Assembly: GCA_033239125.1 (NCBI GenBank)
Contig: BSWB01000002.1
Location: forward strand, 52,549,001 to 52,613,000
Reading direction: 5' to 3'
From: Fagopyrum homotropicum
Lineage: Eukaryota > Streptophyta > Magnoliopsida > Caryophyllales > Polygonaceae
Length of the DNA: 64,000 nt
How positions within the stretch are numbered: position 1 is the first letter of the stretch; each line of letters begins with the position of its first letter. Positions 55,101 through 64,000 of the stretch are shown piece by piece. The notes below the pieces were generated by a model that saw only the letters and a list, made by a program, of their open reading frames with translations, was not told the origin of the DNA and did no database searches. A program made the translations under genes and the position numbers.

Positions 55101-56487
55101 TCCTTGATCAAGATGGAACTCACCACCTCTCTAGACTCTTTATCATCACAAATGTCAAAGATGTCTTCATCTAGAGCTGGCACCTTCACCATTGTGGACA
55201 ACTTGAACTTTATGTGCTCCTCCTCTATTGTTGTTGAAGTTCCTATTGTTGTTGAAGTTCCTAGGGCCTTGAGACCCTCCATTGAAGTTGTTCTTCCCCA
55301 TATAATTCACATCTTCCTCCTTAGAAGCCAAATTTGCTTGAGCTTGCATTTGTACTTGAGGAGTTGCTTGATTCATCAAAGTTGTAGCATACAACTCTCT
55401 CAAGGACTTTAATTCATTGTTGATGGCATTAAGCTTGTAGTTGCTCATTGTGACTTCACTCACTTCATAAGCTCCCGGTCTTCTACCATCACTCTTTCAA
55501 TGGGAGTATTTCTCTATCACCAATGCTTGTTTCTCCACAAACTCCCAAGCCTGATCCACATTCTTGTCCATAAATTTACCACCGGAAAGTGATTGGAGCT
55601 TGAATTGGCTATCCTCATCAAGCCCCTTGACGTAAATCTCCAACAACTCTATCTTTGGAATTCCGTGGCGTGGACAATCTAGGAAGAGATCCTTGAATAT
55701 CTCCCAAGATTTGAATAGGCTCTCTCTATCCTTCATGGTGATTGAAGGAATTATCTTCCCTCTTAGTTCGTTGTCTTGAAAGGCAGGAAGAACTTTGCCA
55801 AGAACTCGGTTCTCATCTCCTCCCAAGTGGTCACTCGTCCTTGTGGTATGGATTCGTACCAAGCCAAGGCATTATCCTTAAGTGAGAAGGAGAAAGCTCT
55901 AAGCTTATGGTTGTTGTTCTCAAATCTAGGCGGTCTTAGAGTCTCCATCAAAATCTCGTAATTCATCAAGTATTGATGCGGTGACTCTCCTTCAATCCCT
56001 CCAAATTGGTTATGCTGAATCATTTGTAGCACTTGAGGGCGGAGCTCGTAGTCATGAGCTGCAGGATCTCCTAAATTGACACCCAGACGGTGCAATTTTT
56101 GAGCCGGATCCATACGTTGGCCAAGTGTTTGTGGCTCCTTAATAATAATCGGCTCAAACCGAACATGTGCCGCTGGTTGAGGCGGTGGTTGACGAACATT
56201 AAGCTCCCTTTAATCCAAACCTTGCCTAATTTCCTCAATCTCCCTCCTAAAAGCTTCTTGCCTCTCGTTTGCAAGTCTCCTCTTATTTTCCAAAGTTTCT
56301 TCCCTAAGCCTCATTTTCACTAGAGCTTCTTCTCTAAGTTTTAGTTGCTCTAAAGTTGCATCCATTTTAGCCCTAAGTTTTGTTTCGGCGATCTCTTTCT
56401 TCTTCTTATCACCTTTTGATCTAGTTTAAGGGTTTTCTCCGGTTCGGAATCGAATGGAGCTAAATCCTTGCCACGAGACCTTCGCAT
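55101..56487 (-). pseudogene. Element F gag remnant, protease missing
   Basis: Minus strand. MRRSRGKDLAPFDSEPEKT starts at 56487. After a frame change come LGQRMDPAQ, the gag core (FSFSLKDNALAWYESIPQ, LAKFFLPFKT), GLDEDSQFKLQSLSGGKFMD, a NELKSLRELYATTLM segment and an Asn-rich tail (NFNNNRNFNNNRGG). About 65 bp later the sequence is already at the linker, so roughly 1.1 kb holding the protease in D is absent here. Confidence 0.82.
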
Positions 56488-56602
56488 GCACCTAAAGAAT
56501 GGGAGATGCCTTGAAAAATCAAAGACACAAAAAACAAGATCACAAGCAAAAGAAAGACCTAAACTATAAAGAATCACACAAAATGATTCAATCTTAACCT
56601 AG

Positions 56603-56620
56603 TCCCCGATAACGGCGCCA
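56603..56620 (-). other. Element F primer-binding site (tRNA-Asp)
   Basis: The reverse complement reads TGGCGCCGTTATCGGGGA, one mismatch to D's site, six bases from the 5' LTR. Confidence 0.9.
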
Positions 56621-56626
56621 AAAACT

Positions 56627-58245
56627 TGTTAGGTGTTTTCTAGGATATGATGCTAAGAAAATCCGAGGCAAGAGTGTCAAGAACTTGTTCGCCCAAATCA
56701 TGCGCAAAAAGTCTTATAATTTATAAGTCGATAAGATATCCTAGACTCCTAGCTAACCCGCAGTGTACAGATCACAAGTAGAAAGGAAAGCATTCTGAGG
56801 TCAAATACAAAGACTGAGGTGAGATTAAATCATGCAATGACCAAGGATAGTTCAAGTCTAAGATAAGGAAAGAGATGGAAACAAAGAAATGAAAATGATA
56901 TATTTTTGATGGGTTTTTGTGGTGATCAAGCAAAGATCACAATCAAGCAACAATGCCAACCAAACATCAAAACAAACACAAGATGTAATATCAATGTACA
57001 TAGAGCGGATTCTAGAGATTTGGATGTCCGGTTATGGCAAGGACTCAATCTTCTAATCAACCTAGGAACAAGCTGCGATATGTTGGAAGGAATGATTCTC
57101 TAATGGGATCAATCACCGGGTAGGTCTCATGGTCCACTAATCCCGCGCCTAAGGTCCTATTACCGGGTAAGTCTCTAGGAACCTAAGGTTGGGAATTCAA
57201 CTCAAACCGGATCACTACCTAGGGGTCAAGCCTCTCCATAATGGGTAAGTCTCGGGAAGGCAAGTCCTAAACAACAATCCTAGCACACTCAATCGATTAG
57301 CGGCTGTTGAGGCTCACTACTACCTAATGTTTGTCATCTTCTATACCTAAGAGGGGGAATTACCGGGTAAGTCTCACCCCTTACCTAGTTTACCAACATA
57401 GGTAACCCTAATGCTAGATTAGGCTCAACAAACACTAGGATTTCAACCCTCAAACTCCCTAACATGAAGATATAACACTATAGGAAGTACAACTCACTCA
57501 CCTCGGGTGGATCATGGGCATCTCGGCTGAAATAGATGAAGAACAAGCCGAGATTGCAAGCCAAGATTGCAAATTGAGCTAGGGATTTCGAGCAAGCAAC
57601 TATCCTAAGATACACCTAAGTCCAATCTATCGTAGCCATAACCTTTCATCCATCTCCCTAGAATCACATGCTACTTAGCCAACAACTATCATCTTAAGTT
57701 CATTCATCATCAAAACAACAAACATGCATTCCATAGCTAGATGAAGGTATAGGAAGCAATAAAGCAAGAAGAAGGTGAATAATAAGTTTAGAATAAGCTT
57801 AAAACCATCCAAGAGTAGCTTCAAATCGAGCTTAACAATCTCTACAACTTTCCTCACTACAATTCTCTCAAAAACTCACTCTAAGACTATGAAAATGGTG
57901 TTCTTCTCTTCTCTTCAATGGAGTCTTCTCTCTTCTCTTCTCCACACTTGGGATTTCAAACCTATGGATTGTTTGGAGAATGGACGGTCCCCAACAAAAG
58001 TGTGTAGGCTGCAAACAAGTCCTTGAATTCGGGCCGTCACGAGACTTGAACCTCGGATATGATCAATAATGCATGAAAGCTCCCCAAAATAACTACAAAA
58101 CCGACAAATGCTCGTGTAGACCTCTATTCTGACGAAATAACTCGATAAAGCATAAAACGTGCCGAACATATGCAATACCATGCATGAATGAATGCAAAAA
58201 CTACCTAAAAGAGTGCCTAATCTAGTGTCATAAATCATGTCATCA
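56627..58245 (-). repeat. Element F 5' LTR
   Basis: Pairs with 14123-15969 but lacks the block 15509-15745 (about 235 bp); the joint is at about 58019. Inverted words CTCGGCT / AGCCGAGAT at 57519-57553 form its leader palindrome. Confidence 0.92.
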
Positions 58246-58955
58246 ATAATCCTCATTCTCCATGCGGATTCCCTGATATGGAGATGAGGATGGGGATTAT
58301 AAACGGGGTTGGAGGCGGTGATGGGGTAAAAAATAAATTCCCCGAGAGGGGATAGGGATGGAGGCGGGTACACGTGTCCCCGCCCAGTCTCCCGCCCCGT
58401 CCCCGTTCCGGCCGGAATTCCCCGTCAAGATTTCCGCCGGATATCCCCATTTGGAGTTCCCCGTATTAGAACAATTTTCCCCGTGTTAATATGTTACTTT
58501 CTATAAGTTTATAATATGTATAACTAATTATTTTGGCTTTTATATAAATGAAAAATAAACTAAAATGCAATATAAGTTATTTATAATTGTACAACTAACA
58601 ATCTTGACAAATTTTATAGAAATTATGATGGAATTATTTAGTAGCAATGATGGAATTTTTTAGTAGCTTTTATGGAATTATTTCATCTTATAAATTCAAA
58701 TGCTACTATATACTGGAGTTTTCTATCTTTCATTATCTTTTTATTTTTTATTTGTTTGAGAAAAAATTGTACCGTATTCTCTGTCGGGGATCGGCTGTTG
58801 AGAATAGTATATGGGATGTGAATTCCCCGATGGAGGCGGGAATATGATGGAGATGGGAGCGGAGAGAATTTTGATTCCCTGAAGTGGGATGGGGACGGGG
58901 ATGGGGAGTATAAAACTAAACGGGGATGGGGATGAGGATGGGGAGGATACACGGT
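58246..58955. mobile_element. G-rich hAT-like element, right part
   Basis: Follows F's target duplication. GGGGATGGGGA-type and CCCCGTCCCC-type repeats flank an AT-rich middle (58460-58780). Together with the tip at 14098-14122 it resembles plant hAT elements with GGGGAT-rich ends. No matching right terminus or clean 8-bp duplication was found, so it may be truncated. Confidence 0.45.
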
Positions 58956-59050
58956 GATGAGGCGCTTCACAGAGGGTTGTTTTGAATTTCATTGGTCGGT
59001 GTAGTTGTGTGACATTGTGATCTAACTATTCCGGCTGAGTACTTTGATTA
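58953..59050. repeat. Diverged direct repeat of 13899-13980
   Basis: GGTGATGAGGCG, AGAGGGTTGT, TTGGTCGGTGT and TTCCGGCT occur in order here and, with small differences, at 13899-13970. The two copies flanked the G-rich element before F arrived. Confidence 0.55.
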
Positions 59051-59275
59051 ATATGAATATATGTATTTATATAGCTAGTTTGTAATACCCGGAAATTTAA
59101 TTTCGATAACTTCCGAACTTAACCGGACTTAGAATGGGTTGGACTCGTTTCTTTATTCTCAAAATCATGAGTGATGCTTCCATGGCCAACCTTCTACATA
59201 CTAAATTCTTCTTATTATTTTTTATTAGAATACTATTAGTTTGTTTACATTGCATTTTACAAAATAACATTTTTA
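59051..59275. other. AT-rich spacer
   Basis: No gene or terminus recognised. Short open frames look like chance. Confidence 0.4.
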
Positions 59276-60304
59276 GGAAAATTTCGGATGGTACCCTCGT
59301 GGTTTGGCGTTTTCCGGATTTTTCCAACAGTTTTTTTCAGTTCGGATGGTACCCTTAAGTAGTTGTTGTTTTCCGGATTTTGCCCAAATTCATTAAACTT
59401 TTTCAAATTCCATTAAAAACATACAAAAGAAAATAAACTAAAATTAAAAAAAAAATTAAAATAGAAAGAGTGATTTATTTATTTTAAAACTAAAGTAAAA
59501 CAGTAAATATTTTTAAAAAATAAATATTTTATATTAATTTATTAATAAATCAATTAAATAGTTTTTAAATATTCAATAGAATCAGTGTTTTATTTTATTT
59601 TAAAAATAAATAAATTGGAGTAGCATTTTTTTAACAATATTTAAAAACATAAGTGTTATACTTTATTTAAAAAATAAATAAATTTAAAAACATAGTTTTT
59701 AAATATTCAAAAGAATCACAGCTTTAATTTATTATTAAAATAAATAAATCATTTTTTCTATTTTATTTATTTTTTCAATTTTACTTTATTTTCTTTCTTT
59801 TAGTTTTGGAAATAAATTAAATATAAAAATGATTTATTTATTTTAATAATAAATTAAAACAATGATTTTTTTTAAAAATTTTCAAAGTAATTCTGATTTT
59901 ATTTATTTTTTAAATAAAGTGTAACACTTATGTTTATAGATTTTGTTAAAACAATACTAATCCAATTATTTATTTTTAAAATAAAATAAAATACTGATTT
60001 TTTTGAATTTTAAAAAATTATCTAATTGATTTATTTTTAAATTAATATAAAACATTTATTTTTTAAAAAATAATTTACTGTTTTACTTTAATTTTTATAT
60101 AAATAAATAATTTTTTGATTTTAATTTATTTTTAAATTTTAGTTTATTTTCTTTTGTATGTTTTTAATGGAATTAGAAAAAGTTTAATAAATTTGGGCAA
60201 AATCCGAAAAACAACAAAAAAATTAAGGGTATCATCCGAATCGAAAAACTGTAGGATAAAATTCGAAAAAACTCAAACCACGAAGGTATCATCTGAAATT
60301 CCCC
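59276..60304. mobile_element. Foldback / MULE-like MITE 1
   Basis: About 1.03 kb with arms that are inverted copies over most of their length: GGAAAATTTCGGATGGTACC at the left tip against ...GGTATCATCTGAAATTCCCC at the right tip, with GGATTTTGCCCAAATT and CCATTAAAAACATACAAAAG shared further in. The AT-rich centre is also near-palindromic. A loose 9-bp flank match (ACATTTTTA / TTATTTTTA, 7 of 9) fits a Mutator-like origin. No coding capacity. Confidence 0.7.
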
Positions 60305-60744
60305 TTATTTTTATGTGAAATGGGTGTCGCATTTTAATTTGGATATACCTACCTAAAGTAGCCAAACAACTACTACTCTCACACATCCCCTTTATGTATG
60401 ATATTATCAATATTATACTTTGTTGGTCCCCTCTACTGTACCTATCATTTTATGTGTAAATTTTATATACATAACTTACCCATGTAGATTCATCATACTT
60501 TTTTTTGGAAGAGTTAGTTTCAAATTTATATGTATATACTTACATTTGATCATTTCAAATGAAATAGCCTTATCCTCTTTTTAGGATAATTTCATGGCAA
60601 ATATATCCCATTTAATGGCAAGTGATCCATTCAAAAGTAACAGCTGCAGCTTTTCATTTCAAGGTACATGTAAACAATTTTTATTTTTTTTGCCTTCACT
60701 AATTCCACACGTAAGCATCCTTCTAATGCAATAAATTTTTTTAA
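60305..60744. other. AT-rich spacer
   Basis: Between the two foldback elements. No gene or repeat terminus seen. Confidence 0.4.
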
Positions 60745-61771
60745 GAAAATTCCAGAGGATACCCCTATGGTTTGGTGTTTTTCGGATTTTGCCCAAGAAT
60801 TTTTTTAGTTCGAGTGGTATCCTTCAACTTTACACAATTCCGGATTTTGCTCATTTTCAAAAAAAATTTGAAACGGTGCTTATCTGAAAAATAAAAAAGT
60901 ATAAAACTAAAGAAAAAACAGATTCAGATAAAAAAAGAAAATCACCATTGACAACTTCATTGTGCACCTTCACTCCACACCCGGCGGCCCCATCTCCGAC
61001 GAATATGATGGCGGCGTCCTTACTCAATGTTATGGGTTCTCTCTCCTTCTCCTGAATTAAAATTTTTCAACCCTAATCTATTTCATATTTCAATCAAACT
61101 ATTTTCAGATTTTTTTTTGTTCTGTGTATTCAATTGAAATTGTAATTGAAGTATTTATATGGATCTTCCCTCTTTTTGAATCACTTTTAGCTGAATTTTT
61201 TTGCTGCATATGATTGACAAGTTATTGGAATTGGAACTGAAAATAAGACGACTTTCTAATTCAATTTAGTTAAATTGACAGTCTTGGACCGGAGAATGAG
61301 AGAACCCCAAACGATAAGTAAGGACTCCGCTGGTGTTGGAGTTGTCGTCTTCGCCGGAGATGGTGCGGAGGGTCCCATTCAAATCATTTCAAAATTAACA
61401 CCCTAAACCAAAGAAGTAATTAGCGAAGAAGGTATGATGTTAAAGAAAATATATTATGTGGGTAATCAGCTCCGTAGATCTGGAGGGCGCCGACCTCACA
61501 TCCTCCTCCTGCACTGACTACTTCTTTGAGCAATTAAAGGCCAAAACTATATCACTCCTGGCAATGTAATCTCTCAACTAAATTGATCAATTTAGATGGA
61601 TTGAAATGGTTAAGTGTAGGTATGAGATAATACAAAATATACGAATCTTTTTCTTCTTCAGTTTTTTTAGTTTTTTATTTTTTATTTTCATGAATCATAA
61701 GGATTGTTTGGAAGTTTAAAGAAAAAAGTAAAAAATCCGAAATTGTGTAAAATTGAAGGGTAGCATCCGGC
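60745..61771. mobile_element. Foldback / MULE-like element 2 with coding-like insert
   Basis: The left arm GAAAATTCCAGAGGATACCC, then GGATTTTGCCC and TATCCTTCAACTTTACACAA, is related to element 1. The right arm (61725-61765) is the inverse of the inner part only, so the outer ~60 bp is lost. Inside, a GC-rich segment (60946-61055) is repeated inverted at 61286-61380, with conserved CCATCTCCG, GGCGTCCTTACT-like and GGGTTCTCTC words. A further coding-like stretch is at 61466-61570. This looks like captured gene sequence. Confidence 0.6.
61466..61570 (+). pseudogene. Coding-like fragment in foldback element 2
   Basis: One frame reads LEGADLTSSSCTDYFFEQLK and then a short hydrophobic tail to a stop. 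Its base composition is clearly richer in GC than the surroundings. I do not recognise the source gene; it may be an exon piece. Confidence 0.3.
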
Positions 61772-62229
61772 AAGCCACCTCCTCCTCCCTTCTCTTTGGA
61801 CACACAACAACCATTAACCATAGCCTTCCTATTCTTTCATCTCCCTCTTCCCACGAAGCAGCAAACATAGCTTACCTCATATGTTCACACAAACGCAACC
61901 AAGGAGGTTCCTTCAAAAAGCAACAACAGCAACGGGATGCCTCTCCCTCGAATCTGAGTGACAACACTAGTCTTCCAGTCAAGAAACAGTAGGCACGAGC
62001 AGGCACACGGGCTGCCACAAGCAGGCACCTCTTCCTTCTCCTCCCACGCAACAATCACCACCTTCGTTCCTTTATCGAGCCTTGTCAATGAGTAAGAACA
62101 TCAACCATACTCCTTTGTATTTCCCTCTACATGAATATGTTAATAGGTGCCTCAAAGGATGTCTTAAACTCATATAGAATAGCCAAGGAATAACATCACA
62201 AATCGGCTTAATCTTTTGCGTTTACAAAA
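61772..62229. other. Spacer, no supported gene
   Basis: Overlapping open frames of 60-79 codons (for example 61753-61992 on plus) carry no recognisable domain and have low-complexity Ser/Gln content. Treated as noncoding. Confidence 0.4.
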
Positions 62230-63751
62230 TCGTCAATCATCCAACTTTGGAGCCAGATATGGGTACGAAATACTCCTCCGTTTTGCCTGAAATTTTGATA
62301 TGTTGTATTTGAGATATTTTAGTAAAACATAACAAAATTTGAGAAGACTCCAGCGAGTATCTTACAAGTTATGATTCTTTTTAAAGTTGAGACCAAAAAT
62401 AGATTTTTTGGAAAATGCTGAAAATTTTGTAAGTACAAAAACTGCTTTTTGTTGAAGTTTTTAGATCCAAATATGATCGGGTTAGACTGTTCTGATGGCC
62501 ATGAAATTTTGATAGGTTATAGTATAGATACTATAGTTCACCGTGTTTGAATTTGAGGGAGATCCAACAGTTGGATCATGAAATATGATTTTCTGAAGTT
62601 GGACCAAAGCTAAGTTAAGTAATAGTGTCCTGAAATTTTTCTAAGTGTTGGAAGAGTATTGTGGAGGCCTCGTTGTGAATTTGTGTAGATTTACTGGATG
62701 TGAGTTTATGAGTTTAGTTTCCTCTATAGGAGAGTATATATGTCATAGTGTTGTTAGATATTTTCCTGGGAATTTTTAGAGGCTATTTGGAGATTATAAT
62801 TCCATACCAAAGTACGACCTTAGCTAGTTTTGGATATAAGTTGAGATTTATTAAGGAGTTGGAAAGTTTAAGAAAAACTTTTAAACTCTTTAGATTCTCT
62901 GTTTAAGATTTTATATCATGTCCTTGAATTTTAGTTAGAGGTTTATGAACCTTCCTAGGGCCATTAGGATTTTCAGAATCATTAGGAGAAAAATAGTCAT
63001 TTACCCTTCGGAGGGTAAATTGGTAATTTCTCTTATAATAGACTTGTGCATCTTAGAAGTTAGAGACTTCTAAGAGAGTTGAACACATTATTGATCCACT
63101 TGCCTTTATATAAGGCGGTTGAGATAACGAGACTTGTGATTTGATTCAGGTAAGTCCTTTGGACTTACTTAGTTGACTTTTAGATCTTAGCTAAATGATG
63201 ATGGTGGTGTGTGTTGTGTGTTGTGTGTTTAATAATTATAACATGCATAGGACGACCTTTTATGCGTTCATGACTCAAGTGTATGTATAACAAACGGTGA
63301 CGTCACTGCCCAACTCTGACATGAGACTGAGAGATTCTTTATACCCGAACCAGGCAGGCATACGGTGAGGTGCATCAGATCCACTCCAGATGGTTACACG
63401 GGAGCAGAGGCGAGGTTTGGGAATTCCTCGTGTCACAAAATAAGTATCATTAGCAAAGTGTATGACTTAAACGAAAATAATAAATGGAATTTTCTAAAAA
63501 CATGTTGACTGTTTTATTATATGTGTGTGTGCTATTATTGTTTGTCTAACTTTTGGATAACTATTAAGTACATTATTGTCTGTTAGTAGCATGTCGTTAC
63601 ATTCATGACATTACAATATCGCTTTATGAATTTTAGTTTCCTTATTTGTGTCTTGTTGTAAGATTTAGTGAAATTGTTGTCAAATTAGGGTCGGGACCCA
63701 CTGTGAGGTCCTAACTCGCGACTCCCAAAAATCTGAGAATTTGGGGTGTTA
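62230..63751 (+). repeat. Tekay-type LTR, right end clear, left end uncertain
   Basis: Ends TTTGGGGTGTTAGA with the shared terminal block (TCTTGTTGTAAGATTTAGTG, GGGTCGGGACCC). It has the hairpin CAGGTAAGTCC / GGACTTACT (63147-63172), the CAAGTGTATGTATAAC...GGTGA block, and a TATA box. There is no internal region on the right, so it is solo or truncated. The left boundary is estimated; no target duplication was found. Confidence 0.6.
63107..63115 (+). promoter_or_regulatory. TATA box of the right-hand LTR
   Basis: TATATAAGG, about 90 bp downstream of the hairpin TTTACCCTTCGGAGGGTAAA (62999-63018; perfect 8-bp arms). Confidence 0.55.
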
Positions 63752-64000
63752 GATAGTCATCAACCATCATTAATCGATAATAATTATGTTAATTTAGTTG
63801 ACATTTACCTAGTCAAACTCGTAGAGATTATCTCGAAAATTTGTTGCACATTTAAAAACAATAGGGTTTATCACACAAATTTATTGCACATTTCGTAAGT
63901 TTATATAACAATTAATTATAATTCAAATTTGTAATGTATGAACCAATTATTCTTTTTAATATTAAATCTTTATTGAATTACTTTGTTTTTGGAACTAAAT
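63752..64000. other. AT-rich spacer
   Basis: Nothing recognised beyond the LTR end. Confidence 0.4.

Larger units (their letters stand above)
14123..58245 (-). mobile_element. Element F: outer Athila-type Gypsy element
   Basis: Minus-strand LTRs at 14123-15969 (3') and 56627-58245 (5') are flanked by a perfect 5-bp duplication, ATAAT, at 14118-14122 and 58246-58250. Inside, on the minus strand, are a tRNA-Asp primer site (56603-56620), a gag remnant (55167-56487), the protease-RT linker (54726-55100), the integrase end (19325-20035) and a polypurine tract (15970-15988). Protease, RT and RNase H are absent, and no third ORF is present. Nearly all the rest of 17130-54725 is later insertions (SL2, B, A, C, D). 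F is the oldest of this stack. Confidence 0.88.

Overview
This is plant nuclear DNA, probably from a eudicot, and it is almost entirely nested LTR retrotransposons. The evidence for a plant is primer-binding sites complementary to plant initiator tRNA-Met and tRNA-Asp, Ty3/Gypsy polyproteins of the Tekay/Del chromovirus and Athila types, hAT-like and long-inverted-repeat DNA elements, and AT-rich spacers. I see no convincing host protein gene, rRNA, tRNA or CRISPR array. Species cannot be named from the sequence. Element letters used here are my own labels. LAYOUT. 1-707 AT-rich spacer; 708-~2395 partial LTR (minus). 2742-13557 is a small hAT-like element (22-bp terminal inverted repeats, 8-bp target duplication) split by element G (3029-13523, minus, Tekay-like, duplication CCCTT). 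G is itself split by solo LTR SL1 (7625-9308, duplication CACAT). 14123-58245 is one large minus-strand Athila-type element, F (duplication ATAAT), that carries most of the window. F holds solo LTR SL2 (17130-18769) and a plus-strand Athila-type element, B (LTR from 20041). B's protease region was hit by Tekay element A (23858-33155, duplication ATAAC) and, 43 bp further on, by Tekay element C (33199-54211). C's 5' LTR was hit by the youngest element, Athila-type D (34476-47477, two 1635-bp LTRs differing at about ten positions by eye). A later deletion removed the end of C's 3' LTR, most of B and the middle of F. 58246-~58955 is a G-rich element into which F inserted. 59276-60304 and 60745-~61771 are two related foldback elements; the second carries a coding-like inverted segment. 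62230-63751 is another plus-strand Tekay-like LTR. CODING CONTENT. D is the most complete: gag-pol is one reading frame (36238-42129) with three nonsense codons and a D-to-N change in the reverse transcriptase active site, followed by an intact 494-codon third ORF of the Athila ORF1 type. C keeps gag, protease, RT/RNase H, integrase and chromodomain, all with nonsense codons or frameshifts. A, B, F and G are heavily decayed. MOST INTERESTING SIGNAL. Most of the LTR families here carry their own short palindrome, repeated just upstream of the TATA box. In the Athila-type elements the same family-specific core recurs at up to four separate sites: upstream of the LTR promoter, in a hairpin in the LTR leader, in the protease-RT linker (in D as an in-frame tandem peptide repeat) and after pol, where in D it precedes a TATA-like box before the third ORF. 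The core differs between families (CCACGGCCGTGG, AAATCGGCCGATTT, ATCTCGG/CGAGAT) but changes together at all sites within a family, which suggests one element-wide recognition signal.
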